DNA from: Epichloe hybrida
Taxonomy: Eukaryota; Ascomycota; Sordariomycetes; Hypocreales; Clavicipitaceae
Direction: 5' to 3'
DNA length: 64,000 bases
Assembly: GCA_019022495.1 (NCBI GenBank)
Contig: JAFEKR010000029.1
Coordinates: forward strand, 744,001-808,000
The notes under the pieces are model-generated. The model was given only the letters and a program-made list of their open reading frames with translations, made no database searches and was not told where the DNA came from. The first letter of the stretch is position 1. Each line of letters opens with the position of its first letter. Of this stretch, positions 31,030-44,105 are shown piece by piece. A program made the position numbers and the translations under genes.

Positions 31030-34000
31030 ATGTTCTCGTCTCCAAATGTTGGGAAGTCTGTTGACAGCTTCTCGACGCTGTCACCAGGGGGTCGTCATGA
31101 AGTCTCGCTTCATAGGTTTGTCCAAGTCACAAGCTGGAATTGCATGTATACATGCTGACGGGTTGGAAAGCAGCCGATCTGGTCAGAATTATACCCGCTC
31201 AGCTTCTCGACGTGATTCTACTGCGAGCTCCATTCATTCAATAGGCGGCACCTTGGATACCTCATCGAACAACGCATCTCATTCTGTCTACGAGTCTGGG
31301 CAAAACGGTAGGAAGCTTCCAGCCCCTCTTATTAGCAATCATCTTTTCTAACCGACGCCTTGCCAGCTATCTCGACACTTCTACAACCTCCTATAGTACG
31401 AACGGGTCTTCAGCCGCACACTACAGCGCCGTCATCAAGCTCCCACAAGGCCCCGACCGCACGAGATATCCCCCCTGTCACACTGACGAATATTCCCATC
31501 GTTGATGCTGCCGAATTCAATCCGTATCTTGCGCAAGTAGGTGCATTATACGAACAGCTGCGGCGAGTCAAAGAGAGCGAAGAAGAGGCGGCCAATAGCC
31601 GACGCAACATCAAGCCTGAAGAGCAGCACGACACGGGACCAGGCAGTCTCTTGCAACCGACCACGAGATCACACCGTCGAGGTTCCACATCCTCCGTCAC
31701 GTCATTGGGTTCTATCGAGGCACCGAGCCCCTTGAGGAGGTCCAGCTCCGGATTGATGCGGAAAGCTGCCCAGGGTCCGGCTCCTTTATCAACCATCCCC
31801 ACTGTGTACTACGACGAGAATTTCCATCTTGAGAACCCTAGGACGTTTGATGTGGTCAGCGAACGTTCGGAAGTGATTCGCCCTCCGTCATCTGACAAGG
31901 ACACCTCCTCTGCCCCTCGCAAGGCATTAGCCACGAATGCTATTCTTCAGGAAAAGCTGTCTTGGTATATGGACACGATCGAAGTTCATCTGATCAACTC
32001 GATATCGACGGCGTCTACCACATTCTTTACAGCGCTTGGCTCCCTGAAGGAGTTGCACTCTGAAGCTGCTGAGTCAGTGGAGAGAATAATAGGGCTGAGG
32101 GAAGAACTCGCGGCTCTCGATGAGGAAGTGGCCACCAATGGGTTGCTCATTGCCCAGAAACGCCGTCGACAAGAAAATTTGCGTCAACTCAACGACGCTG
32201 TCTCTCAGTTACGCCATGTTGTTGAAGCGATTGCTAATTGTGAGTCACTTGTTGATGCCGGAGAGGTAGACGAAGCTCTATCCAGTTTTGATGCACTGGA
32301 AAAACTCATCGCGGGCGAACGTGACGAGACGGATAAAAGTGCATCACTTGATATAGTGCTGCGCGATTTACGCGGGACCTCTGCCTTACAGGGGATCAAT
32401 CAAGACTTGAACACATTACGATTCAGAGTTGGAAAAGCTTTCGAGTCGCAATTCATCAGCATCTTGCTCACAGACTTGAGGCGTCATTCAGAATCCGTGA
32501 CAGCATCAGAGGTCCTATCACGATGGAGCAATGCCGCCTCGAGGCAAAGAGGCGGCCACTCTCGGTCCTCTTCCGTGTTTCCCACCTATCTCACCTTGAC
32601 CGAGGGACTGAAAGCTCAGCTTATGCCAAACATGATTGGGCTGCATCGTGCCAAATACGTAGTGACGGCAGCCATGGCATATCGAGACACGGTACTTCGA
32701 GAAATCCGCAACTTGATTCGACGTCCACTTCCTAGTTCAAGCGATGACGACAATGAATCCATGCTGTCGGTCTCGACAACGAGCGGCAGCAGACACCTAT
32801 CTAGTCAGGAGAAATCAGCTAATCTGGCGAGAAACCTGCGTGCGCTGGATTCAGAGGATGCCGAAGAGCTTCTAGTGAAGATCTATGTTGGTGTTACAGA
32901 GACTTTGAGGCGGTTGACAACGCAGGTCAAGGTTCTTTTGGATATTGCGAGCTCCTTGTCTGACCTGCCTAGTCCAGATGGGGTCAGATCGCCGCTTGCC
33001 AGATCACCGGCCACAAGCCCTCGTCCCGATCGTTATCCCACGAATCCCATGGTGAGCGCAGACATAGAACTGCAAGAAGAGCTCCATAAGAGCCTGGATA
33101 TCAACAGTCTTCTCACCCAAGCTGTTGATGTCGCCAACGACAAGATAGTGAAAATCTTGAAGGTGCGAGCCGAGCAAGCTACCCACTTGCCGTTGGACTT
33201 CTTTCTCCGGTATTTCACGTTGAACCTTTACTTTGCGAATGAGTGCGAAGCCATCTCTGGGCGAAGCGGAACGTCCCTCAAAAACGTGGTCAATGGACAC
33301 ATCAAAGAGTTTGTCCAGCGGAATCGGGATGCGGAGATGCAAAAGCTTGCGCAAGGCATGGAGGCGGATCAGTGGAACGCCAAAGACTTCTTAGAGAGTG
33401 ACTCGCAATTACTCAACATGATACTGGGATCCAGTACACAGGATGATGCGTCTATTTGGACGGAGAACAATAAAATATGGATCCCATATCGTGAACTCGA
33501 GAAGCCAGCAGAGCCGAGCACAGAACCCGCCGAGACCAATGTCACCGGCAAAGACAAGACGCGGCCTGCTGTCATTGAGTCGGAAAGGTTTATCCTTCCA
33601 AACTCAGCCATCCTGTGCTTAAGTGGCATGGGCAACTTTTTACACCTGATTGCCGGTATACCGTCCATAACAACGGATGTGGCCTCTTCTTTGATTGCTT
33701 ATTTCCAATTGTTCAATTCCCGCTGCACTCAGTTGATCCTGGGCGCGGGCGCCACCCGTTCGGCGGGCTTGAAGAACATCACCACCAAACACCTGGCTCT
33801 CGCCTCGCAGGCGTTGTCGTTCATGGCTACATTGGTCCCTCACACTCGCGAGTTTGTACGCAGCCATGCTGGGTCAGGTGCTGGGGTGTCCAGTCTGATG
33901 GGAGAATTCGACAAGGTACGGCGGCTACTGCAAGAGCACCAAAGCAGTATCTATCAAAAGCTCGTCGACATTATGAGTGGGCGAGCGGCGATTCACGCCA

Positions 34001-34602
34001 AGAGCATGAGGGCCATCGAGTGGGACACATCCAAGGCCGACTCTGTACATGCATACATGGAAATTCTTGCGAAAGAGACCATCACGCTACATCGGGTGCT
34101 AACGAAACATTTGCCCGATGCGTCAATTCAGATGATCATGACTCCCGTTTTTGCCAGTTACAAGGAACAGCTGGGGGCTCCTCTTCGAGAGGCAACCCTG
34201 AAAACAGAAGCTGGCCAACAAAGGTGAGCTGGTTGCCCGTGTTGTACCCCGTAGTTTCTTTCTTGACCATCGACGATGTTTTCTTTCTCGAGCAAGACGG
34301 AGTAGCTAGCTAACCTGGAGGAACACAGCATGCTGCAAGACGTGAAGTTTTTCTCATTCAAATTGGGCAAGATCGAGGGGTCCGGCGACGCTGGAGATTT
34401 TCTGACAGAGATTGTCAATTCCAAAGAAGTGAAGCCCAAGACGCCCGAACCTTTCAAGGCAGGAATTGCGACAGCCGAGAACGAGAAGGACGAAGACGAC
34501 ACTGCTGTGTCCAAAGGGAAAACGTCATCATCGTCATCACCAACGAAGGAGGATGATAAGACCAACGCTTCACCAAGTACAGATGACAATGAAGCGTTGT
34601 AG
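31030..34602 (+). CDS. VPS54: GARP complex subunit Vps54
   Basis: Exons 31030-31115, 31174-31307, 31367-34223 and 34329-34602 give 1116 residues, with consistent phases. The protein opens MFSSPNVGKSVDS and has a Ser-rich leader. It then has the conserved block AISTLLQPPIVRTGL, DIPPVTLTNIP and FNPYLAQVGALYEQL, a coiled-coil region (GLREELAALDEEVATNG), and the long helical Vps54 body (LDFFLRYFTLNLYFANECE, SQALSFMATLVPHTREFVR). The last exon has DVKFFSFKLGKIEG and an acidic tail. Vps54 joins Vps51-53 in the Golgi-associated retrograde protein complex, tethering endosome-derived vesicles to the trans-Golgi. All expected regions are present. Confidence 0.94.
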
Positions 34603-35536
34603 GAAGGCGAATGAAGTCTACAGAGAAGGGAGTTCATTTACACGAAGATATGCCCGGAAGTTTATTTGTCAGTAATGTGCAAGGGAATTTTGACGAGTTA
34701 CAAGACATGTACATGTATGGCAATTACAAACAGGCTACGTACAGAGAGAGGTACGCAAACAAGAGCAAGTCAAGACGGTCGACGGAGTACTATTGATACC
34801 CGGGGGGGGGGGGGGCATTTCCAAAAGCGTAGAAGTAACTTGGCTCCATTGACGAGCCATGACGAGTGCTCTGCCATGTCGCATCCAATGGGTACCTGTG
34901 CACGGATTACTCGGAGATGTGTCATCCGTTGCGTCATCCCTCATCCGCCTGGCACACTCATTCTGTCCACAGCAGCAGTCTCGACCACCACTCTCTGTTT
35001 GTCCCCCCATAAGCCGCACATGCAGGAAAGGCACAGACGCAATGCAGAGATTACTCAATGCATTTACTTACACGACCTCGTCGTCTCCATACAGTGTTTC
35101 AACATGATAGGCCACTCCTGCATTTTCTCAGCCCAACCAATTTATTCCGATATTCGTGCTACTTGTCCTCTCACGATAGTACAATGGTGTGCCGTTCCGT
35201 GAGTGGAGTTGCCGTGCATTTCACATCATTTTCGGGGGGGAAGGGTGGTATCTTCCGAGAACCAGTTCTCTGAGAGGAAATCCATCATCGAATCATGCTC
35301 TTTCTTTTAGGCGAAGCACGCTATGAAAGTCAAATCATGACACCAATTATGAAGAACAAGTTTCGGCGTTGCTATGCGTCGCCCTGCGTATTAGTACTCT
35401 ACATGTTTTTTTATTTATATTTTCCCCCAACAACGCTCGTCTGTCAGGGGGGCGGGTGAATGATCTCGACGCAAAAAAAAATGTCCTTCATTATATAGGG
35501 AACAGGGACCATGGGGAATTTTTGATTTCTTCCCCC
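34603..35536. other. Convergent intergenic region
   Basis: Between VPS54 (plus) and the farnesyl diphosphate synthase gene (minus). A G14 run lies at about 34801-34814. No protein-like frame is supported. Confidence 0.5.
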
Positions 35537-36739
35537 TCACTTGGTCCGCTTGTAGATCTTGTCGAGAAAGACTTCGAAAACAGCCTTCTTCAGCCCCTCG
35601 CTCTCGTCGATGCCGTCAATCATGGAGCGAATCTCAGCAGCCCTCTTCTCCTCGAATGCCTCGTAGCGCTCCTTGATCTTCATGTCGCTGTACAGCTTCT
35701 TGATGACGGCCTCCTTTTCGTCGCTCTTCTGCCCGTAGTTGTCCTCGAGGATCCTGCGCTGCTCGGGCGTCGCAATCTCGATGGCCTGGTTGACCAGCCA
35801 CGAGCACTTGTTGTCCTTGATGTCGGTGCCGATCTTGCCCGTGTGCTCCGGCAGGCCGAAGTTGTCGAGGTAGTCGTCCTGGACCTGGAAGTACTCGCCT
35901 AGCGGGATGAGGATGTCCTCGGCCTGCCTGAGGTTCTTGGGCGTGGCGAGTTTGAGCTGGTGCAGGGCCAGCGCGACGGGCAGGTAGAAGGAGTAGTAGG
36001 CCGTCTTGTAGATGACGATGAAGCGGTACTTCTCCATGGAGAAGTTGTCGAGGTCGACCCTGTCCTCTGGCGCGGTGAGCAGGTCGCACAGCTGGCCCAG
36101 CTCCGTCTGGAGCGTCGTCTCGTGGAAGAGCTCCAACATGTCCACGTAGGCCGGATGTGAGCGGAAGTACTTCTTGAGGAGCAGGTAGATGGCCGACTCG
36201 AGGACGAAGGCGTCGTTGATGGCGATCATGCCCACGCCTGGCTGGCGGAACCAGCACGGGCTGCCGCGCCGCGTGACGCTGCCGTCCATTATGTCGTCGG
36301 ACACGAGGAAAAAGGCCTGCAGGAGCTCCGTCATCCAGCCCAGCGTCGCGGCGAGGAAGTACTCTTCCTCGCCGAGGGGCCGGCCAACGAGGAGGGAGAC
36401 TGAGTCAGGGACGGACATGCCGCGGTTGCATTTGCCGCCGAGGGGGTTGGCTCGAAGGTTCTGTTTTCATGCGAGTTGGTGTGTTTTTAGCTTCTTCTTC
36501 TTCTTCTTCGTCTTCTTTTCTTCCTTGTAAAGAATGTCCATAACATTTTGGCTTTTGGGGGGGGGCAGCCGGGGCCAAGTTTGACAGTCCATCGGCCAGA
36601 AGCAAAAGGCTTTACTAACACTCCTCAACCAATCCAGTTCCGCCTGGGGAAGCTTATACGACCTGGCATGCTCCAAAATCGCTTCCTCGAGCTTGGGATA
36701 CACCGACTCGAACTCCTTGAGCGTCGTTTTCTGCGCCAT
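35537..36739 (-). CDS. ERG20: Farnesyl diphosphate synthase
   Basis: Two exons on the minus strand, 36739-36620 and 36460-35537, phase 0, 347 residues. This is the normal length for fungal enzymes. The first Asp-rich motif is DDIMD (residues about 95-99) followed by SVTRRG; the second is DDYLDNFG (about 235-242). [10 protein letters not shown] and the C-terminal KIYKRTK complete the family pattern. The enzyme condenses isopentenyl and dimethylallyl (then geranyl) diphosphate to farnesyl diphosphate, feeding sterols, dolichol, heme A and prenylated proteins; it acts in the cytosol or peroxisome. The 159-bp intron contains a CTT repeat and a G-run. Strong GC bias at third positions creates long shadow frames. 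Confidence 0.97.
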
Positions 36740-37891
36740 TGTGATCTGAGGGGCTGTACGGATCCGGCCGGGTATTTTTTTTGCGAATGTCTCTGCAAAA
36801 ACGAGCAAGTCGACGAATCCCAATGTCTGGGAGGGGGGCGGGGGGGAAGGCGGTCAAGGACCGTCAAGCAGAGAAAAATATCGACGTTGGCAGTTGGCAG
36901 GTTGGGTTCAACGAGGGGCACTGGGCCCCTTCTTGAGGTAAGGAGGGAAAGGTGGGGGGGGAAGGGGGGGGTGCGAACATTCAAGCATCGGGGTTTTTTT
37001 TCTTCCCGGGTTTCATATCAGGCATTACAGAAACGGTACATATCGTTTCTAATAAATGCGGCTAAGCGAACATGTATAGACCCGACATCTCCCGTCCTGC
37101 CGCCTAAACTGCCGCCTAAATGTCCTCGCAAAGCAATGGGCAGCGTGCACTGACCCGTCCACTGCCGCATCTAATACGTCCGTACGTCCATCCAATTCAC
37201 ACAAAGTACGCGCACACGTGGGGAAACATCCCATTTAGCCGCGAGCGATCTGCATCGCATCATCTAGATAAGAGGTACTATTCGTTATCCAATCTATAAG
37301 GGGTATAAAGGGGCATAAGGGGTGTATATGTGATCTGAAGGGTGATATGTACAGAATAGTGACATCGAAAAGTGTGGGGGATAAATGTTCATCAGTGACA
37401 GTGAGAAGTGTTAAAAAAAAAAAAAAAAAAAAACCCCCTTCTAGTAACGAGAGCCCGGCCCGTTAGAATGACAAGACCACCGACATGGACAGCTGTCAAG
37501 ACACACCAAGCCGGTGGTTGAATATGAAGGGAGGGAAAAAAGTGTGGTTGGGACAAGCACTTGGACTGGCTCGCACCAGTCAAGTCGTCGCGTCCCTAAA
37601 GAAAGAAAGAATAGTCATAGTCGGAGCCCCCGAAAAGAAAAAGAAAAGAAGTCCATTTCCAGCTGCGCCTTTGGTACCAGCAGAATTTGCTCCATGTTCC
37701 CCTGTAACCCATCAGTGTCTCGTGGTCTCGAATCTTGTCCAAAGACGCGCGAGGGGTATCCTTCTTTTGTGAATCCAAGTTTGCCGTGTTCCCTATGTGA
37801 TAATCCTTTTTTTTTTTTCCTTTTTTTGCATGTACATCATATCATCATGATTCGGGCGCTTAGTGCGCGGTTCTTCTTTTTCTTGAGTGCT
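36740..37891. other. Intergenic between ERG20 and a secreted-protein gene
   Basis: Holds the ERG20 promoter (with several G-runs at 36829-36970), AT-rich stretches and an A-run near 37414-37432. No gene is supported. The frames at 37485-37924 are Lys-rich shadows of simple sequence. Confidence 0.5.
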
Positions 37892-38398
37892 TTACTGGGC
37901 CTGGGCGAAGTTGAGGCCGCTTGAACCGGAGCCCAGAGTGGTGATGAGGTCAGACTCTTTGGTGACCTTGGTCTGTATATCATCGGGAAGCCAGTAGGCG
38001 TTGTCGCAGGGGAAGACCTCGCAACCAGACATGGGCCACTGGCCATCAGCGGGCCACATCTGCTTGACGTTGGCGTGATCCGCAGGGCTGACGATGGCAG
38101 AGACGTCGAAGTAGGTCATGTCCCCCCAGTCGTGGAAGTTGACCTCGCCGAGCATACCGGGCTTATTCTCCTGACCCTTCTGGACGGCGTAGTAGTTACC
38201 CTTCCACTTCTCGGTAGGGAAAGTGACCTTGGTCTTCTCCTTGTTGTTTACGGTGACGCTTTTGACCTCTGCGTAGCCTTCGCTGGGGGTGAAGTGGATA
38301 GTACGAGTGACATTGTCAAGAGTCCAGAAGGTGACGGAGCTGGCGCTGACGGCAGCAGCGGAGGCAACAAGAGCCAGAACGGAGGTAGCGAACTGCAT
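37892..38398 (-). CDS. Small secreted protein, family often labelled 'DNase1 protein' in fungi
   Basis: Single exon on the minus strand, 168 residues, start ATG 38398. Residues 1-19 are a signal peptide (MQFATSVLALVASAAAVSA). The mature part carries SVTFWTLDNVTRTIHFTP, GMLGEVNFHDWGDMTYFDVSAIV, VKQMWP and SGCEVFPCDNAYWLPDD, the conserved blocks of a small secreted family common in Sordariomycetes. Two cysteines (SGCEVFPC) probably pair. The family name reflects annotation history; I see no known DNase active site, so nuclease activity should not be assumed. It is expected to be extracellular or wall-associated. Confidence 0.85.
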   Translation of the reverse strand: MQFATSVLALVASAAAVSASSVTFWTLDNVTRTIHFTPSEGYAEVKSVTVNNKEKTKVTFPTEKWKGNYYAVQKGQENKPGMLGEVNFHDWGDMTYFDVSAIVSPADHANVKQMWPADGQWPMSGCEVFPCDNAYWLPDDIQTKVTKESDLITTLGSGSSGLNFAQAQ

Positions 38399-41300
38399 AT
38401 TGACTGATCGTTTGTGTGTTTCTGTGGTGAGAGTAAAAAAGATTGTTTGGAGTTGGTCGGTTACGGAGCCGAGCCGTTGTATAGGTTGGTTGTATGTGTT
38501 TGTGCGTGTTCGTGTTGTGTGTGTTTGGGAATGAGTGCAGAAGCTTGTCAAGAATTGATGGGCTTCAAAAATGAATGTAAGTCCGAGGACAAGACACGGA
38601 AGCAGTTAATTCAGAAGGATAGTAGTATGGTTGGAAAGGAAGCCACGGGATCGGTATGGTGAAGGGGGGGCGGGAGGCTTGATTTATAGATCTCACAATG
38701 GGCTCTCTCACCATGGGCCATGGCGGCACATGGCTCGAGAACAAAGGGTGTGGCACGGCCGAACTTTGAACAGGACTGACTTGTTCTTGGACGTGTGTTT
38801 GATGTCGACTTACGTGGGTCGTGCTAGATAGAGCCACAAGTCGAGTTCGAGAACCCAACAGGAGACGAGAGAGACGAGAACAAGAATGGGCCCACTGGAT
38901 ATCTCCTCCACACCTCCATTCTACTTCCTCGCGATTTGTATGTATGTATTTCGACAATTGTCGCGGGGGGGAGTTTGCGCCGGTCCCTTGGTACCTGAGA
39001 AGTCCCTGGGCTCCAACGCCGCCTCGCCGCCTCGCCGCCACGCTGCTGCTTCCGTGTGCTTCGCGATTACTCGTGCATCTGCGGATCAGTACATGTAGAG
39101 TAAGTGCAGTGATCCACAACTTTACAGGTACAAAGCATCTCAGCTTTCGCATGGCTTGCCATATGCCGTCCCAAACCATACTAGTTCCTCCAATCGACGA
39201 TGCCGTTGTCCTCGCGCATGCTTGTACAACTTGTGCGGTTCAAGACGACGGCAGACACCTTTTTTTAATTTCCTGTTTGAATGACGAGTAGAGAGGAAGA
39301 AAAGACAACTGCCCAATTCCACTCGAGGTGTCGGCCCTCGGGTACCGATCCATTTTCGGGAAAGGTTCGTGGACAAGCTTTTTTTCTCTGGCGGCAGCTT
39401 GATTAGAATGAAATCCGAGTGTTTTGGAAAAGTACCAGTGCCCTCTCCCTCTTCATGATTCGTCCTCTCGTCCGTTGTGGCGTGGTCGGCAGGCAGATGG
39501 CTCATTCAGTCGACTACTTGTCGTTGCACTGTGCGGACGGCGGGCACGGCAGAGCGGGTACTGGCGAACTGTACGGACGTCGTAATGTACGTTCACGGAC
39601 TGCGCGATGCCAGATCGAGGGGTTTGGATTGAGTTGAGTGGATTGAGTTGAGTGGGGCGGGCAGGCGGCAGGCAGGGGGTGCCACGCCTGCCCTGTTGTT
39701 CCGACTCCCAAGACAACCCCCGCCTCGACACGCAAGGACGGCCATCTCTCGCAGATGCCCGGGCCAATGAATAAAAGCGTCATGACCAGCTTGGTTGGGA
39801 GTGCGCGCGAGACAGGGAGACCAGCAGAAGCTGGCTTTGGGAGGAAAACATAAATCTGTTCTGCACAACCACTGCCACCGTTTCCCTAATTCCCCATGTA
39901 ATTTCCTCGTTCCTAATATCCTAATCTCCTAATTCCTAATTCCTCGCGAACATGCTTCGTAGCATCCATTGGCCCGGCCGAAAGCCTCCTGTGCCTGGTG
40001 CCTGGCATAGCATCCATGTGGCCAACCCTGACAGGCTGTCCTCCAGGCACTGTGTGTTGCACGTTGTACATGTAGTACGCGTCTTCCAGTTTGTGGTGTG
40101 GTGGGCGGGTCGGCAGGCCCCACCCACTCTCCTCCTCGTCGAGGTGGTGGGTGTGCAGTCTGCGGCGACTTTGCAAGTCTACAAGTATCCCGGCTGCTAT
40201 GTAAGTCCATGCCAAAGTACCCAGTACCCAGAAGGAGACTTGTCGGCCTGGAATTTAGTGCCATGTCAGGTACCCGCTACAGCATATTGGTGCGTCCGTG
40301 ACTGGTCGCCAAGCTTCCTCCTACGGCGTGTCATGTTTCTTCTTTCTTTCTTTCCAGGCCTCATTCTTGGCTTCTTTTTCATTGTTTTCCTCTCTCTGCG
40401 GCCCTGGACCCGCCCGCACGCTTATGTTGGTCGCATTCCGTGCTCAGGTAATACTCCGTACATAGTGCCATCCACCCACCCACACGCTGACAGGTCTGGC
40501 AGTACGGAATAGGCCGCCACGCCGCCAGCACGGATTCTGGCGGATTACCTACGGATTAGTAGCATACATATGTAATCCGTACAGTAGTAGCACTGAGAAA
40601 TGGCCCGTTTTTTTTTGTGGGGGGGGGGGTTTTTTTTTTTTACCATTGGTGTTTGAGCATTTGGCTTGTGCGCGCTCTGACCTATCTTTTCGTGCCCCTC
40701 AATGTTCCATCTTCACACTCGACCGGTCAGGTCAGTCAGTATCCGCTCCCTTCCAGTCTGCTCGTCATGGAACCCTCGGGCTATCGGCCCAGAAGTGCAG
40801 ACCGCTCGTTCTGCGTTGTACTAGACGCAAGCACTCAATGACATGGCATTGTCCACGAATCTGCCAACAAGTTAACAAGCATGCTACCTAGCTTGGTCCA
40901 ATAACCATCACAGCATGAATGAATATGTACATATGAACAATGTAGCGGGGCCTTCAGTATTCTGGCCCAGGCCTTGTCTTGAGTGTTGACTATTTGGGCC
41001 CACTTCCACACCATCGATACAGGAAGATATTTCCTGACGAGACCGTCAGACTGTCCTCTGGGCTTGTCTTGTGGCGATCCCTGATTAGGAAGGCTGCTGC
41101 AAAAGTCCCGCTTCACGTCTTTTGTATCGCACGTAGAAAAATTTTCAGTCCAGACAGTGGTGATAGTGCAAAGCCAATCAGCGATGGAGGAAAACTCTTC
41201 TTCATATTCATGAAAGCTCGCTGACCAAGATTTCTAGACTTTTGCCCCCCCTCACCCACTGGATGGACGGATGCAGAGGCTTGCTTTTGCGGGCAAACCT

Positions 41301-42856
41301 CGATATCATGGATCAGATTTCACATCCCTGTCAAGCATTTACTTACCTTGTCCAGGCCGGTAATCAGTCAATGTTGACGGCACTAGGCCATCCATTATAA
41401 GGTGTACCATCGCCGAGACGATCACTGCGCCAACTAAGGGAATCAACGATGATCTAACGTGATTTTGCTCAGACCGGCGGTCGGTTTAGTAAAAGAGGGG
41501 AACCATGAGTTGCCGACAGATTATGATAAACACCAGACTTATTGTAGCCATCCGTTGCTCGTTTTGGTGAACTGGGTGTGATATGATAAGTTGGCATCGT
41601 GTGCGAATATGCACTGCAGCAAGATGTTGGCTAAAAATCGTGCCGGGCTTGTTCAAGTATCAAAAGCACGAGGGACGATTTGTCCTTCTTCCGCCTTCTT
41701 CCGTCTTAGCAGAAGAAAAGGTGTGCAAAGGTGCCTGTAGGTGCCTGTCTGCTTGCCCTACTTGATGTGTGCTACGGTAGCTTTGTCCGATATCGTACTT
41801 CTGTCGTGGTCTCTCACAAGTGGTGTGGTGAGCCTAGCCAAGATAAATGGAACTAGGACTGCGCTCATTCTCCCAGGCATTACATGAAAAGTAATGACGA
41901 TTTGAAGGAACGTGACACATGAGTCCAATATGCTTTCAACGTGAGCAAGTAGATTCGGGGAGGAACAAAAAGACTGCCGGTTTTTTTATCGCCTTTTGCC
42001 TCAGATTTGATGAAATGTTGGCCGCTGGTTACAGGTGTAACGTAACAGGCCAGTTGGTATTTCATCGAGATCCAAGAGAAACTCCCCCGTGCGGATCAAC
42101 GAGGGTGAGAGGATCTCAGCATTTGGGTGTGCCACCCTTGTTGGCCTCGGAGACCTTTTGCTCTGTGAGCACGGCAATTGTTTTCGGGTGAATCAGCAAA
42201 TTTTTCGTTATTGTTGTTGTGCCCTCCCGACAAGAGCGACTAGACACGGCGCGATGCACTTTCCGCATTAGTGCATGAAAAATTTGCATGAAGTGATGAA
42301 TAAAGTTCGACGAAATATGGATAGTGAGTGGCCTTGATGCCTGGAAAACTAGGCTATACCAAATACCTTCACATGCCTTTCAAAGTATGGCAATGAGGAG
42401 ACGGAACATGTAGCTCGAGGTCCTCGGTTCCTGGACGGCGGCATCCGAAGGAATGGGGATGTCAATGGGCCCGAAATCAATGTGCATGATGCTTGTAGCC
42501 TGGAAAATATCTTGACGTGTCCATTTATCCATGACGTGAACACAACGATGCATATCCTGAGAACAGTGGGGTTACAGGTTCCAGGTACGCCAGGGAGTCA
42601 GCAACAGCAAATAAGTCGTTCGATAATCCACAATGCAACATTCAAGGCAATGAACCGCTTGATGACGTGAAGTTCCTGAGGCAAAAATAACCAGCGATCA
42701 GCGAGGCGACTCACTGTCGACCAGCCTGCCCATCATGGGTGAGCAGTAAACGGACGTGGATTTCCCTCATCACAGCGTCATTTTCCACTGGGAACAGAAG
42801 TGCCAGGCGCGTCAAAAGGTTGCGTACATACATGACCATCAACTTTGACAGTCGAG
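38399..42856. other. Gene-poor 4.5-kb stretch left of the transposon block
   Basis: Base composition is near that of the genic DNA, yet no frame on either strand shows a recognisable family, a signal peptide or a believable intron structure. Simple features: short ACGGATTA-type repeats and a TTTCTTTCTTTC run near 40330-40350, G-run/T-run pair at 40617-40640, and GAGTGGATTGAGTTGAGTGG repeats around 39629-39653. It may hold decayed genes or a long regulatory region. Confidence 0.45.
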
Positions 42857-42860
42857 GCCT

Positions 42861-42976
42861 TGAAGCAGTACCAAAATTGAGTGGGATAATGTAGGTTGTA
42901 TTGTTCAGTTATCTAGCTACCGGGTTCCCTATAATAATACTACTAATAATTACCTTAGCCATTCTCCACCTCAACA
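42861..42976. repeat. Left LTR of the Gypsy-like element
   Basis: 116 bp from TGAAGCAG to CCTCAACA. It is the 3' LTR in the element's own orientation. It differs from the right LTR at 12 positions, all transitions; nine of them keep C or G here where the other has T or A. Preceded by GCCT. Confidence 0.85.
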
Positions 42977-44071
42977 GGCTAGCGGGGTCTAAGATAGTGT
43001 TAACCATAATATCATAAGCTAGTGATTATTCTTACTAATCCTTTGAGTTATTCCTCCCCTTAATTATTATTCTCTATCTCCTAATAATTCTATATCTCTT
43101 TCTTTAGATCCTAATTAGCTATATCCTAAGTATTTAATCTAGGTAGTTATAATCTTTCCTGGCGCAGGATATACATCTTTAGGTTATTAATATAAATTTT
43201 CTAACCTTATCCACCTTCTAATGGTTTAATTTTGTAGGACACTAATAATAGCTTTTTCTTTACTATTAAAAGCTTTCCCTAGGTCTTATAGAATTTCCCC
43301 TTTAACTTATTCTCCTTATCTATTTTCTCCTATATAAGATTACTAACTTTAAACTAATATAAGGATTTTAAGGAGTTATCTTTACTATTAGTCTTTCGGG
43401 TTTAAATTAATTCTCTTCTCTCCTCTCTTAGATTAGAATACTATAAGTTTATTTCTTAGATTAGTTTAGAGTTACTCTCTAGTTTTAATAAGTCCCTAAT
43501 CTCCTCTAGGTTATTATTAACTCCCATATGCTTTGTAAATAGATTAAATCCTAACATTAATATAGCTAGGGTTATCCTAGCGCTTAATATAAACTAATTA
43601 TTTAAAATAACTATAATACTTAGAATAGCCTAATTCTATAAATTAAGTAATACTCTATCCCTTTCTACTACCTACTTTATTAATTATTATTTCACTAGGT
43701 AAATATTTCGCTTAGCAAGTCCTATGGAAGCAGGATATAAGATAGGTTTAAATATAATTATTATACTATCTTTTCCTGCTATTAATTCAAAGGTTAGGTT
43801 CTTAAAGTAGGATTCGTTATTATAGTAGATTCTTTTTAGCTAACTAAAAATAAAGCTCTAATACTTATCCTATATCTAAGTAACTAAATCCCTAGTAGCT
43901 TCATTATAAGACTATCCTAGCGCAAACCTTATTATATAGTCCACTACGATTAATACATATAAGTCCCTATTTCAAGCCTTAGGAGCAGAGCTTTGCATGT
44001 AGTGTAGTATTTGTAGTATTTTAGCTTTCGATGTAGTATGTAGTGTAGTAGTTTGTAGTGTAGTGTAGTAT

Positions 44072-44105
44072 GTAGTGTAGTGTAGTAAATACTACACTAC
44101 ACTAC
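44072..44105. repeat. Perfect 16-bp hairpin of GTAGTGTA repeats
   Basis: GTAGTGTAGTGTAGTA, two A, then its exact reverse complement. The same motif recurs in inverted form near both right termini (46049-46100 and 47450-47500). Subterminal inverted motifs of this kind are transposase-binding sites in hAT elements; that role is inferred here. Confidence 0.8.

Noticed and set aside
35634..36257. Long minus-strand frame (207 codons) inside ERG20
   Set aside because: It is an out-of-phase shadow of the farnesyl diphosphate synthase gene caused by strong G/C at third codon positions; its protein is Arg/Pro/His-rich with no family.
42700..42860. Gene interrupted by the Gypsy insertion
   Set aside because: Joining the two flanks gives about 48 open codons in one phase, but another phase is also open and neither shows a family; too weak to claim.
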